This document shows, in pieces, positions 1 through 8,161 of a stretch of 64,000 nt of DNA. The stretch is from positions 236,482-300,481 of the forward strand of contig NZ_PZJW01000003.1 in NCBI RefSeq assembly GCF_003206615.1. The letters are read 5' to 3'. This DNA comes from Salinicola acroporae (GTDB taxonomy: Bacteria; Pseudomonadota; Gammaproteobacteria; Pseudomonadales; Halomonadaceae). Both the position numbers and the translations under genes were made by a program. Position 1 is the first letter of the stretch. Each line of letters begins with the position of its first letter. The notes under the pieces are model-generated. The model ran no database searches and was not told where the DNA came from. It was given only the letters and a program-made list of their open reading frames with translations.

Positions 1-161
1 TTTTAACCACAATGAGCGAAAAACGAAACGCCGGCCGCCGAGTCGCGAGCGACTGGCCGAGCGGGGCTGAACTATGGTTAGGTGCTGAGATAGGGCTAGG
101 CATTGAACCATCCCGCCGTGCGATCTGTCTTCAATCGTGGTGCGGCAAGAACCGATGGTAT

Positions 162-196
162 TTGTCTTTCAATCACTGGAATTGTCTTTCAATCAC
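162..196. repeat. Two direct 15-bp repeats upstream of zapG
   Basis: TTGTCTTTCAATCAC occurs at 162-176 and again at 182-196, a spacing of 20 bp. A weaker relative (CTGTCTTCAATCGTGG) lies near 126. The second copy ends 16 bp before the zapG start. The rest of 1-212 shows no gene that I can support. The repeats could be tandem regulator sites or a small duplication; no function is claimed. Confidence 0.5.
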
Positions 197-212
197 AAGA
201 GGCGGCTGATTT

Positions 213-779
213 ATGGAGAGCATTGGCGTAGGGCCCTGGATCGCGATCGTCGTGGCGGTGGGCGCCGTTGGCGTATTGGTCGGTTACTGGCTGGGTACCA
301 AGATGGGGGGCCACAACACCGAGCCGATGCGCGAACTCAACCGCGAACACACTGCCTACAAGGAGGACGTCCGCGAGCATTTCGAACAGGTCTCCGCGAC
401 CATGACCCGTATGGTCGAGGATTATCGCGAGATGTATCACCACGTCGCCAAGGGCGCCGAGAAGCTCGCCGACATGCACCACGAGACGGTGATCGAGCCG
501 CCGCCCAAGCCCGAGGCGATCACTCAGGACCGACCTGCCGGCGACGAGGCGTCCGATACGCCGACTGCCGACGAGGCCGGCAAGGAGAAGGTATCGCCGG
601 CTTCGTCGGCTCCCCGGGAGACGCCGTCGGCAACGGCTCCCACGGCCTCCGGGGCGGCGGCGAAATCCTCCGCCTCCTCCTCGGCAACCGGTGCCGGAGC
701 GCCGTCTGCCTCCACGCGCCCCCAGGATGCGGCGATTCGTGCTGCCGCCGAAGACGCCGCCACGTCGCAGAAGCGCTGA
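213..779 (+). CDS. zapG: ZapG/YhcB-like inner membrane protein (DUF1043)
   Basis: This 188-residue protein has one N-terminal membrane segment (about residues 8-26, rich in V, A and G) that ends in YWLGTKMGG. A charged helical stretch follows (about 35-95), with the GAEKLADMH motif near residue 80 that I recognise from the YhcB/DUF1043 family. The C-terminal 90 residues are low-complexity Ala/Ser/Pro/Thr and probably disordered, which makes the protein longer than the roughly 130 residues usual in the family. YhcB/ZapG is known as an inner membrane protein linked to cell division and envelope synthesis. It sits just upstream of uvrD in the same direction. The family call is fairly sure; the role is inferred from the family. 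Confidence 0.8.
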   Translation: MESIGVGPWIAIVVAVGAVGVLVGYWLGTKMGGHNTEPMRELNREHTAYKEDVREHFEQVSATMTRMVEDYREMYHHVAKGAEKLADMHHETVIEPPPKPEAITQDRPAGDEASDTPTADEAGKEKVSPASSAPRETPSATAPTASGAAAKSSASSSATGAGAPSASTRPQDAAIRAAAEDAATSQKR

Positions 780-890
780 TCGCCCCGCGCCGCTCAGCCG
801 TGGCGGGCGTCATGTCAGGTGGAGCGCACCGGCTATGTTAAGCTGGCGCGCTCTTCTCTATTTCCAGCAGCAGGCCCCGCACGGTTCCCA

Positions 891-3131
891 ATGGATGATG
901 TCTCGGCACTAATCGACTCCCTCAACGCCAACCAGCGCGAGGCCGTCGCCGCGCCGCCCGGCAATATGCTGGTGCTGGCCGGTGCCGGTTCGGGCAAGAC
1001 CCGGGTTCTGGTGCATCGCATCGCCTGGTTGATGCAGGCGGAAGGCGTCTCCCCCTACGCGATTCTGGCGGTGACCTTCACCAACAAGGCGGCCCGCGAG
1101 ATGCGCACGCGTCTCGAGGCGCTGCAGGGCGCGTCGCTGCGCAACATGTGGGTCGGTACCTTCCACTCCATCGCCCATCGCCTGCTGCGCACGCACTGGC
1201 ATGACGCGCGGTTGCCCCAGCATTTCCAGATCATCGACAGCGACGACCAGCTGCGGTTGGTCAAGCGCCTGCTGCGGGATCACAACGTCGATGACGAGCG
1301 CTACCCGCCCAAGCAGGTGCAGTATTTCATCGGCGGCTGCAAGGAGGAGGGGCTGCGCCCGCAGCAGGTGGCGACCCACGGCGATCCCTACATGGCCAAG
1401 ATGGTCGAGCTCTACGAGCTCTATCAACTGACCTGCGAGCGGGGCGGACTGGTCGACTTCGGCGAGTTGCTGCTGCGCAGCCTGGAGCTGCTGCGCGATA
1501 CGCCGGCGCTGCTCAAGCACTATCGCGAACGCTTCGGCCATATCCTGGTCGACGAGTTCCAGGACACCAATACCCTGCAGTACGCCTGGCTCAAGCTGCT
1601 GGCCGGCGCTGATGGCAATGGGGGGAGCGATGCCGATCGCGCGGCCATGATCGTGGTCGGCGACGACGATCAGTCGATCTACGGCTGGCGCGGGGCCAAG
1701 GTCGAGAACATCCGTCGTTTCGAGAGCGAATTCGCCAATACCCGGACGGTCCGGCTGGAGCAGAACTACCGCTCCACCAGCGTGATTCTGGATGCCGCCA
1801 ATGCGCTGATCAGCCAGAACAGCGGGCGCATGGGCAAGGAGCTGTGGACCGACGGCGAGACCGGAGAGAAGATATCGGTCTATGCCGGCTTCAACGATCT
1901 CGACGAGGCGCGCTTCATCGTCGATACCATCGGCGAGCAGGGCCGCAACGGCTTCGCGCGCCGCGAGATGGCGATTCTCTACCGCTCCAACGCCCAGTCG
2001 CGGGTGATCGAGGAGGCGCTGATCCGCAGCGGCGTGCCGTATCGCATCTACGGTGGCCAGCGCTTCTACGAACGGCTCGAGATCAAGAACGCGCTGGCCT
2101 ATCTGCGGCTGCTGCTCAATCGCGAGGACGACGCCTCGCTGGAACGGGTGATCAACGTGCCGCCCCGCGGGATCGGCACGCGCACGGTGGAGATCCTGCG
2201 TGGCCGCGCCCGCGACACCAGCGTGTCGCTGTGGCAGGCACTACACGACAGCCTGAGCGACGGCACGCTCAAGGGCCGCGCCGGGAACGCGATCAACGCC
2301 TTCGCCGAGCTGATCGAGCGCCTCGACAATGACACCGCCGGCATGGCGCTCTATGAGATCATCGATCATGTCATTCAGGTCTCCGGGCTGATCGAGCATC
2401 ATCGCAGCGAGAAGGGCGAGAAAGGCCAGGCGCGGGTCGAGAACCTCGAGGAGCTGATCAACGCGGCGCGAGCGTTCTCGCAGAGCGCCCAGGCCAACCC
2501 GATCGACCTGCAGGAGGTGGGCGAAGGCGCCGCGGCGCTGGAGCCGTTCCTGGCCGAGGCGGCGCTCAATGCCGGCGATCACGAAGCCGACGAGTTCGAG
2601 GACTGCGTCCAGATGATGACGTTGCACTCGGCCAAGGGGCTGGAGTTCCCGGTGGTGTTCGTGGCCGGTATCGAAGAGGGGCTGTTCCCGCACAAGATGT
2701 CGCTGGAGGAGCCAGGGCGGCTCGAGGAGGAGCGTCGGCTCTGCTACGTGGGCATGACCCGTGCCATGCGCAAGCTCTACCTCACCTACGCCGAGATTCG
2801 CCGCCTGCATGGGCGCGAGACCATGGCGCGACCGTCGCGGTTCTTGCGGGAAGTCCCCGAGGAGCTGCTCGAGGAGGTGCGCCTGCGCGGCCAGGTATCG
2901 CGACCGGTGACCTCCCGGCCCAACGTGGGTCCGGCACGCCAGCAGGGCATCGAAGGCGGCGACGACCTGCCATCGCTGTCGCTCGGCCAGCGCGTCAGCC
3001 ATCCGCTGTTTGGCGAAGGGGTGATCCTCGATGCCGAAGGCGAGGGCGCCCGGGCGCGGGTCCATGTCAGCTTCGAGGGCGAGGGCGACAAGTGGCTGGT
3101 ACTGGGATTCGCCAAACTGACCCCGCTGTGA
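891..3131 (+). CDS. uvrD: DNA helicase II UvrD
   Basis: UvrD is a superfamily 1A 3'-5' DNA helicase for nucleotide excision repair and methyl-directed mismatch repair. At 746 residues it is close to the 720 of E. coli. It opens with LNANQREAVAAP, then Walker A GAGSGKT (about 31-37), the Walker B DEFQDTN box, GDDDQSIYGWRGA (motif III), EQNYRST (motif IV), TLHSAKGLEF (motif V) and VGMTRA (motif VI). The C-terminus carries the Tudor-like segment expected in UvrD/PcrA. The start at 891 is preferred because the protein begins MDDVSALIDSLNANQ as in homologues; an upstream in-frame ATG at 819 would add 24 unconserved residues. It lies between zapG and phoU on the same strand. Confidence 0.95.
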   Translation: MDDVSALIDSLNANQREAVAAPPGNMLVLAGAGSGKTRVLVHRIAWLMQAEGVSPYAILAVTFTNKAAREMRTRLEALQGASLRNMWVGTFHSIAHRLLRTHWHDARLPQHFQIIDSDDQLRLVKRLLRDHNVDDERYPPKQVQYFIGGCKEEGLRPQQVATHGDPYMAKMVELYELYQLTCERGGLVDFGELLLRSLELLRDTPALLKHYRERFGHILVDEFQDTNTLQYAWLKLLAGADGNGGSDADRAAMIVVGDDDQSIYGWRGAKVENIRRFESEFANTRTVRLEQNYRSTSVILDAANALISQNSGRMGKELWTDGETGEKISVYAGFNDLDEARFIVDTIGEQGRNGFARREMAILYRSNAQSRVIEEALIRSGVPYRIYGGQRFYERLEIKNALAYLRLLLNREDDASLERVINVPPRGIGTRTVEILRGRARDTSVSLWQALHDSLSDGTLKGRAGNAINAFAELIERLDNDTAGMALYEIIDHVIQVSGLIEHHRSEKGEKGQARVENLEELINAARAFSQSAQANPIDLQEVGEGAAALEPFLAEAALNAGDHEADEFEDCVQMMTLHSAKGLEFPVVFVAGIEEGLFPHKMSLEEPGRLEEERRLCYVGMTRAMRKLYLTYAEIRRLHGRETMARPSRFLREVPEELLEEVRLRGQVSRPVTSRPNVGPARQQGIEGGDDLPSLSLGQRVSHPLFGEGVILDAEGEGARARVHVSFEGEGDKWLVLGFAKLTPL

Positions 3132-3302
3132 ATCCGTCATCGTCACGAAGTTGCAACAATTCCATGCGATGATGGCGGCCATAGGTGTCTCTACGCCTGT
3201 CGCGTTCAGGCCATCGAAGACAGATCCTTGCTGGCAGGCTCAACTGCCCAGTCGCCGTGCCAGATACGTCAACGCCCCCAAGACAAGCCGTCGGAGTCAC
3301 GC

Positions 3303-4037
3303 ATGGATATCACCAGCGATACCCACAGTCAGCACATCTCGCAGCAGTACAACCAGGATCTCGAGACCATCAAGACCCAATTGATGGCCATGGGCGGGCT
3401 GGTCGAGAAGCAGCTCCAGGAAGCGCTGGATGCACTGTTGGATGGCGACAGCCAACTGGCGATTCGGGTGCGCGACAACGACACCAGCGTCAACGACATG
3501 CAGCTCAAGATCGACGAAGAGTGCGTGCGGATTCTGGCGCGTCGCCAGCCGGCAGCCTCCGATCTGCGCCTGGTGATCGCGGTCATCCGGGCCACCAATG
3601 ATCTCGAGCGGATGGGCGACGAAGCCAACAAGATCGCGCGCAATGCCATCGATCTGATCGAGTCGGGGCGTATCCCCCAGGGCAGCGTGGAGATTCGTCA
3701 CATCAGCGAACACGTGCGCAGCATGTTGCGTGATTCGCTGACCGCCTTCGCCCGCTTCGATACCGAACTGGCATTGAAGGTGGTTCAGGAAGACGCGTCG
3801 GTGGATAGCGAGTACACCACGGCCATGCGATCGCTGGCGACCTTCATGATGGAAGACCCCCGCTCCATCGGCGGCGTGCTCAGCGTCATGACGGTACTGC
3901 GCGCACTCGAGCGTATCGGCGATCACGCCGACAACCTCGCCGAGCACGTCATCTATCTGGTGAAGGGGCGCGATATCCGCCATACCTCAGTGGACGAGCT
4001 CGATCGGGAAGCCCTGGGCCGAAGCGACAAGCGCTAG
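3303..4037 (+). CDS. phoU: Phosphate signalling regulator PhoU
   Basis: PhoU is a cytoplasmic all-helical protein that links the Pst phosphate transporter to the PhoR kinase and keeps the Pho regulon off when phosphate is sufficient. The 244-residue product shows the two tandem three-helix PhoU repeats, with the metal-site type motifs RATNDLERMGDEANKIA (about 98-114) and RALERIGDHADNLAEH (about 201-216). The start at 3303 gives MDITSDTHSQHISQQYN, which matches the family length; an upstream in-frame start at 3228 looks spurious. The pst transporter genes are not here, so phoU is separated from both pst and phoBR (about 7 kb away on the other strand). Confidence 0.93.
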   Translation: MDITSDTHSQHISQQYNQDLETIKTQLMAMGGLVEKQLQEALDALLDGDSQLAIRVRDNDTSVNDMQLKIDEECVRILARRQPAASDLRLVIAVIRATNDLERMGDEANKIARNAIDLIESGRIPQGSVEIRHISEHVRSMLRDSLTAFARFDTELALKVVQEDASVDSEYTTAMRSLATFMMEDPRSIGGVLSVMTVLRALERIGDHADNLAEHVIYLVKGRDIRHTSVDELDREALGRSDKR

Positions 4038-4040
4038 GCT

Positions 4041-4208
4041 GGCTGAAAAGCCGACGGGCGCAGGCCGATCCTGGGCCCATGCCCTGCGTTCGATGCATTT
4101 TCCATCTCGCCCGTGGAGTGCAGCGCAGCGATCGGCGACAGCGAGGACCGGCTTGGCGCGCCAGTCGATCGTTGACGCCGTATCGGCAAGGGTTGGAGTT
4201 TTCAGACC
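4041..4208. repeat. Palindromic interspersed repeat, copy R1 (long variant)
   Basis: This intergenic element begins GGCTGAAAAGCC and ends GGAGTTTTCAGACC, so its ends are an imperfect inverted repeat. Its right arm (GACGCCGTATCGGCAAGG) and left arm (GACGGGCGCAGGCC) match the reverse complement of the arms of the copy at 39574-39712. The middle differs and is longer (168 bp in total). It occupies most of the phoU-cysZ gap. Membership of the family rests on my alignment by eye. Confidence 0.6.
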
Positions 4209-4328
4209 TGGCTCGGGGGCCCGTCGCTCGCCGGCTGGTGAGCATGCGGGATCAGGATTGACGCCGCGCCGAAGGGAGTGTGTTAGCGTGTCGATCACGC
4301 AATACTTTGTCTGGTCGACGGATTCAGC

Positions 4329-5057
4329 ATGATCTACCCCCTTCAAGCGATTATCCAAGGCACGCGCCTGGTGTTCGAACCCGGGCTGCGCCGCTTCGTG
4401 ATCGGTCCGGTTGTGGTCAACCTGCTGCTATATGGTGGCACGCTCTTCTATCTCTTCGAGAATTTCGGCGGCTGGCTCGACTACGGCATGCGCCAGGTGC
4501 CGGGCTGGCTGACCTGGCTCGAGTGGCTGATCTGGCCGCTGCTGGTCGTCGCCCTGGCGCTGATCGTCTTCTTCACTTTCACCCTGGTCTCCAACCTGAT
4601 CGCGGCGCCGTTCTACGGCTTCCTGGCCGAAAAGGTGGAAACCCGGGTCACCGGACGCCCGCCCAGCGACGAGCGCGGCTGGATCAAGACCGGCGTCGAT
4701 GCGCTGGGGCGGGAGCTGGTCAAGCTGGGCTATATCCTGCCGCGCATGGCGGTGCTGTTCCTGCTGGGGTTCGTACCGGGGCTGAACCTGATCACCCCCT
4801 TTCTGTGGGCGGCGTTCTCGGCCTGGATGATGGCCGTCCAGTATCTCGATTACCCGATGGACAACAATCAGGTCAGCTTCACCGACATGCGCCGTCGGCT
4901 GCGCGGGCGCTGGTGGCCGACGTTGACCTACGGCGCTTGCATGTCGGTGGCGACCTGGGTGCCGGTGCTCAACCTGATTTTGCTGCCCGGCGGCGTTGCC
5001 GGTGGCGTCATGCTATGGGATCGCTACTACCGCCCCATGGTGCCGGCCACCCGTTGA
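4329..5057 (+). CDS. cysZ: Sulfate transporter CysZ
   Basis: CysZ is an inner membrane sulfate permease feeding cysteine synthesis. The 242-residue protein starts MIYPLQAIIQGTRLVFEPGLRRF and shows about four to five hydrophobic segments (around 25-42, 66-92, 136-165, 200-225). Other family landmarks are the NLIAAPFYGFLAEKVE region near residue 90, a conserved PRM motif before the third segment, and a C-terminal WDRYY. Length and motifs match the EI24/CysZ family well. No other cys genes adjoin it. Upstream lies the repeat at 4041-4208; downstream is the sodA promoter region. Confidence 0.9.
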   Translation: MIYPLQAIIQGTRLVFEPGLRRFVIGPVVVNLLLYGGTLFYLFENFGGWLDYGMRQVPGWLTWLEWLIWPLLVVALALIVFFTFTLVSNLIAAPFYGFLAEKVETRVTGRPPSDERGWIKTGVDALGRELVKLGYILPRMAVLFLLGFVPGLNLITPFLWAAFSAWMMAVQYLDYPMDNNQVSFTDMRRRLRGRWWPTLTYGACMSVATWVPVLNLILLPGGVAGGVMLWDRYYRPMVPATR

Positions 5058-5266
5058 TGGCGCGCGGCGAGCGCACGCCGACGGGGCCGGGATCGACAAG
5101 AAAAATGGCGGATGGGGTTGAAAGCCGTCTCGGGACACGCCATCTAGACTGGACGACAGGGAGATTTGCCGAAGCGGTGAGGCCAGCTTCGCCCAGACTT
5201 CGGAAAATCTTTTTGAAATCAATATGATATTTTATCGTGGCAACGCTGTGCGAAGATCGGGCTCGC

Positions 5267-5296
5267 TTGACACCGTGACGCGTTGCTCACTATTTT
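5267..5296 (+). promoter_or_regulatory. Probable sigma-70 promoter of sodA
   Basis: TTGACA at 5267-5272 and TATTTT at 5291-5296 are separated by 18 bp. They lie about 60 bp before the sodA start, in a gap of about 300 bp that is AT-rich around 5205-5240. No convincing Fur or SoxS site was seen. Confidence 0.5.
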
Positions 5297-5355
5297 GATT
5301 CACCCGAGAGGCGCCCACGTCGGGCAATGCCTCCTCATGAAAGGGAGTTTTGATC

Positions 5356-5967
5356 ATGGCTCATAGCTTACCGTCGCTACCCTACGCATATGACGCGCTG
5401 GAACCCAAGATCGACGCGATGACGATGGAGATTCACCACACTCGTCACCATCAGACTTACGTCAACAATCTCAACGCCGCGCTGGAAGGCACCGGTCTCG
5501 AAGAGGTCCCGGTCGACAAGCTGATGGCCGATATCGACAAGGTGCCGCAGGACAAGCGCCAGGCCGTCATCAACAACGGCGGCGGTCATGCCAACCACTC
5601 CCTGTTCTGGACCGTGATGTCCAAGGACGGCGGTGGCGAGCCGACCGGCAAGGTGGGCGAGGCCATCAGCAGCGAGCTGGGCGGCTACGAGACCTTCAAG
5701 GAAGAGTTCAAGAAGGCGGCGACCGGTCGTTTCGGTAGCGGCTGGGCGTGGCTGGTGGTGACGCCCGAGAAGAAGCTCAAGGTCATCAACACCCTCAACC
5801 AGGATAGCCCGCTGATGGAAGGCCTGACGCCGATCCTGGGACTGGATGTCTGGGAACACGCCTACTATCTGAAGTACCAGAACAAGCGTCCGGACTATAT
5901 CGCGGCGTTCTTCGACGTCATCAATTGGGATGAAGTCAACCGTCGCTACGCCGAAGCGACTGCCTGA
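5356..5967 (+). CDS. sodA: Manganese-type superoxide dismutase
   Basis: The enzyme converts superoxide to hydrogen peroxide and oxygen in the cytoplasm. The 203-residue protein has the metal-binding His27 (in [11 protein letters not shown]), a second His in [12 protein letters not shown], and the signature [13 protein letters not shown] that supplies the Asp and His ligands. [11 protein letters not shown] and GSGWAWLVV are typical of Mn rather than Fe enzymes, in which I would expect a WNHTFYW-type segment. The ATG at 5356 has AAGGGAG eight bases upstream; a TTG two codons earlier is less likely. It is monocistronic, with its own promoter and a hairpin downstream. Metal preference is inferred from sequence only. 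Confidence 0.93.
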   Translation: MAHSLPSLPYAYDALEPKIDAMTMEIHHTRHHQTYVNNLNAALEGTGLEEVPVDKLMADIDKVPQDKRQAVINNGGGHANHSLFWTVMSKDGGGEPTGKVGEAISSELGGYETFKEEFKKAATGRFGSGWAWLVVTPEKKLKVINTLNQDSPLMEGLTPILGLDVWEHAYYLKYQNKRPDYIAAFFDVINWDEVNRRYAEATA

Positions 5968-6001
5968 TCATCGGGTCGATATCCCGATGCCAGGCTGTTC
6001 C

Positions 6002-6028
6002 AGGATGCCCCCGTTTCGGGGGCATCCT
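6002..6028 (+). terminator. Hairpin after sodA
   Basis: A perfect 12-bp stem, AGGATGCCCCCG / CGGGGGCATCCT, with a TTT loop lies 35 bases after the sodA stop. There is no following T-run, so it may stop transcription weakly or protect the 3' end. Confidence 0.6.
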
Positions 6029-6142
6029 GCGTTGGTACCCGCCTCGGCAAGGATTCCCCCCGCAGCGGCTTTTCTGATACGCTGACCGCGCTGGCGTCCT
6101 GCCGGTCCGCTCATCGATCCACCCTCGCGACGATTCGACACC

Positions 6143-7201
6143 ATGACTGCACAACGCTGCGACGCCACGCTGACGCTTACCGATGTGAATGATTTTCGAT
6201 TGCGCCTGATAGCGTTTCTGGATGAGTACGACGTGGCCTACCGCACCGACGAGCGTCAGGTGGCGATCGACCTGCCGGGGGGCGAAGCGCGTTTCTCGGT
6301 GAGCCGGGTCGGCCTTCACCTCGAGGCCGAAGCCGATGCGAGGGATGGACTGGAGACGCTGCGCGGCATCATCGAGCACTACGTTTCGCTGTTCGCCGGC
6401 GAGAACGCCCTGCCGCTGCACTGGCATGGAGACGTGGTGGCGGCACCGACCTTCGCCAATTTTCGCGAAATGCGGGTGGTTCGAGTCGAGGAGTTGAGCC
6501 CCAGCATCCGCCGTTTGACCCTGAGCGGCGAAAACCTGGCGCGCTTCGATCATCCGCAAGAGTGGCACGTGCGGCTGCATTTTCCACCGGTCGGCATCGA
6601 TCGCCCCCAGTGGCCCCGACCCACCGCGGAAGGCGGTACCCAATGGCCGCCGGAAGATCGGCGGGCCGAGATTCGCTACTACACCATTCGCCGCCTGGAC
6701 GTCGCCAGTGGCGAGGTGGAGATCGATTTTCTGCTACACGAAGCGCCGGGGCCGGGGGGCGATTTCGCTCGCCGAGCCAAGCCGGGCGATATCTGCGGCA
6801 TGGCCGGCCCCTACGGCCGGGGCGTCGCCGACGCATCCCACTACCTGCTGGCCGGCGACGAGACGGCCATTCCCGCCATCGCGCGGTTGCTGGAGACGTT
6901 GCCGGCGAGCGCGCAGGTCGAGGCGTGGCTGGAGGTCGAATCGCCGGTGGACGAGCTGGAATTGCCGGTAGCCGATCACTGCCGCATCAGTTGGCGGCAC
7001 CGCTGTCGTGGTCACGCGCCGAGCGAGCAGCTTGCCTCGGCGGTGGCCGAGGCGATGCCCGACATCCGCGACGATCTGTTCGTCTGGTTCGCCGGTGAAG
7101 CCGATGTCAGCCAACGCCTGCGCAAGCGTCTTAAACAGGAGTTCGGGCTGCAGAAGGGGCAGCACTTGGTGACAGGCTATTGGAAGAGAGAGGCCGGCTG
7201 A
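6143..7201 (+). CDS. Siderophore-interacting ferric reductase with N-terminal DUF2218 domain
   Basis: This is a 352-residue two-part protein. Residues 1-95 look like DUF2218, a small domain found alone or near siderophore genes, ending ALPLHWHGDV. Residues from about 110 are a SIP/ViuB-type FAD-binding and NAD(P)H-binding reductase, with RRLTLSG, the FAD-contact motif RYYTIRR near 180, GMAGPYGRG, LLAGDETAIPAIARLLE (about 235-251) and WFAGEAD near the C-terminus. SIP proteins reduce ferric siderophores in the cytoplasm to release iron. The gene is alone, convergent with the M23 peptidase gene 10 bp away, and distant from the receptor/binding-protein pair at 55-58 kb. Family assignment is firm; the substrate is unknown. 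Confidence 0.85.
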   Translation: MTAQRCDATLTLTDVNDFRLRLIAFLDEYDVAYRTDERQVAIDLPGGEARFSVSRVGLHLEAEADARDGLETLRGIIEHYVSLFAGENALPLHWHGDVVAAPTFANFREMRVVRVEELSPSIRRLTLSGENLARFDHPQEWHVRLHFPPVGIDRPQWPRPTAEGGTQWPPEDRRAEIRYYTIRRLDVASGEVEIDFLLHEAPGPGGDFARRAKPGDICGMAGPYGRGVADASHYLLAGDETAIPAIARLLETLPASAQVEAWLEVESPVDELELPVADHCRISWRHRCRGHAPSEQLASAVAEAMPDIRDDLFVWFAGEADVSQRLRKRLKQEFGLQKGQHLVTGYWKREAG

Positions 7202-7210
7202 GTCCAGCGC

Positions 7211-8098
7211 CTACTGAGTTCGTTCGAGTACCAGCAGCGGATCGATCCGGGTATCGAACCAGTTCATGCCCCAGTGCAGGTGGGGCCCGGTGGCGCGCCC
7301 GGTCGCCCCCACCGCACCGATCACGTCGCCCTGCTCGACGCGATCGCCGACCTTCACGTCGATCCGCGACAGATGCAGGAAGTTGGAGCTGATGCCGTAG
7401 CCGTGGTCGAGCAGCACCGTACCGCCGGTCAGATAGAGATCGTCGGCGAAGGTGATCACGCCACTGGCCGGGGCCTTGACCGGCGTGCCCTCGGCGGCGG
7501 CGATGTCCATTCCCGAGTGCGCCGATCCCGGCGTGCCGTTGTAGATGCGCTGGTTGCCGAAACGCCCGCTGATGCGCCCCTCTACCGGCCAGACGAAGGC
7601 CTGGGCGAACCCCACCCGATCGTCGTTACGTTTCCGCTCGGCGCTGACGGCGGCCTGTTCGCGAGCGATGCGGGCGGCAATCTCCGGCGGCGGCGAGACG
7701 GTCCTGGGCGGCACGCCGTCGATGCGTTCGATCGGCCAGTCGCGCGGCGTGATCGTGACCGCCGCACTCTGCTGGCGACCATCCGGCGTGGTGACCGATA
7801 CCATCTGACGACCGCTGGCATCGCGGCCGACACCGAAGACCACGGTGCCGTAGCCGGTAACCCTGAGGTCGTGCCCCGCCACGGTGACCTGGCTGCCGGG
7901 CGGCACGCGCCCGATCACCATCGAGCCCTGCTGGACGCTGTCGGGGAAGGTGATCGGAACCGCATCGGCGCGTGTTTCGACCATAACGCTTGATAGCAGC
8001 AGCATGAATACGGTGGCGCCGAGCCGTCGGCACCACCAGAGAGGAGAGGGGGTCGATATCACCTGTCGGCACTCCGTATCGCGGGATGCCGCCACCAT
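7211..8098 (-). CDS. M23 family metallopeptidase (peptidoglycan endopeptidase)
   Basis: The 295-residue protein has a hydrophobic stretch (about residues 26-45) that looks like a signal peptide or anchor after a long N-terminus, so the true start could be later. The C-terminal LytM/M23 domain carries the zinc motif HSGMD and the catalytic GPHLHWGM. An intervening VWPVEGRISGRFGNQRIYNG is typical of this group. Such enzymes cut peptidoglycan cross-links in the periplasm. A beta-rich region with RVPPGSQVTVAGHDLRV precedes the peptidase domain. The next upstream gene on the strand, a chemoreceptor, seems unrelated. Confidence 0.85.
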   Translation of the reverse strand: MVAASRDTECRQVISTPSPLWWCRRLGATVFMLLLSSVMVETRADAVPITFPDSVQQGSMVIGRVPPGSQVTVAGHDLRVTGYGTVVFGVGRDASGRQMVSVTTPDGRQQSAAVTITPRDWPIERIDGVPPRTVSPPPEIAARIAREQAAVSAERKRNDDRVGFAQAFVWPVEGRISGRFGNQRIYNGTPGSAHSGMDIAAAEGTPVKAPASGVITFADDLYLTGGTVLLDHGYGISSNFLHLSRIDVKVGDRVEQGDVIGAVGATGRATGPHLHWGMNWFDTRIDPLLVLERTQ

Positions 8099-8161
8099 AA
8101 CCTGGGCCGGTGGCGGAAGACCACGCGGATGAGAGACAGGACCGCGCCGAGAGAGCGCCGT

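Noticed and set aside
5205..5245. AT-rich stretch before sodA as a Fur box
   Set aside because: The stretch around GATATTTTATC matches the Fur consensus poorly compared with the clear box at 58392-58410.
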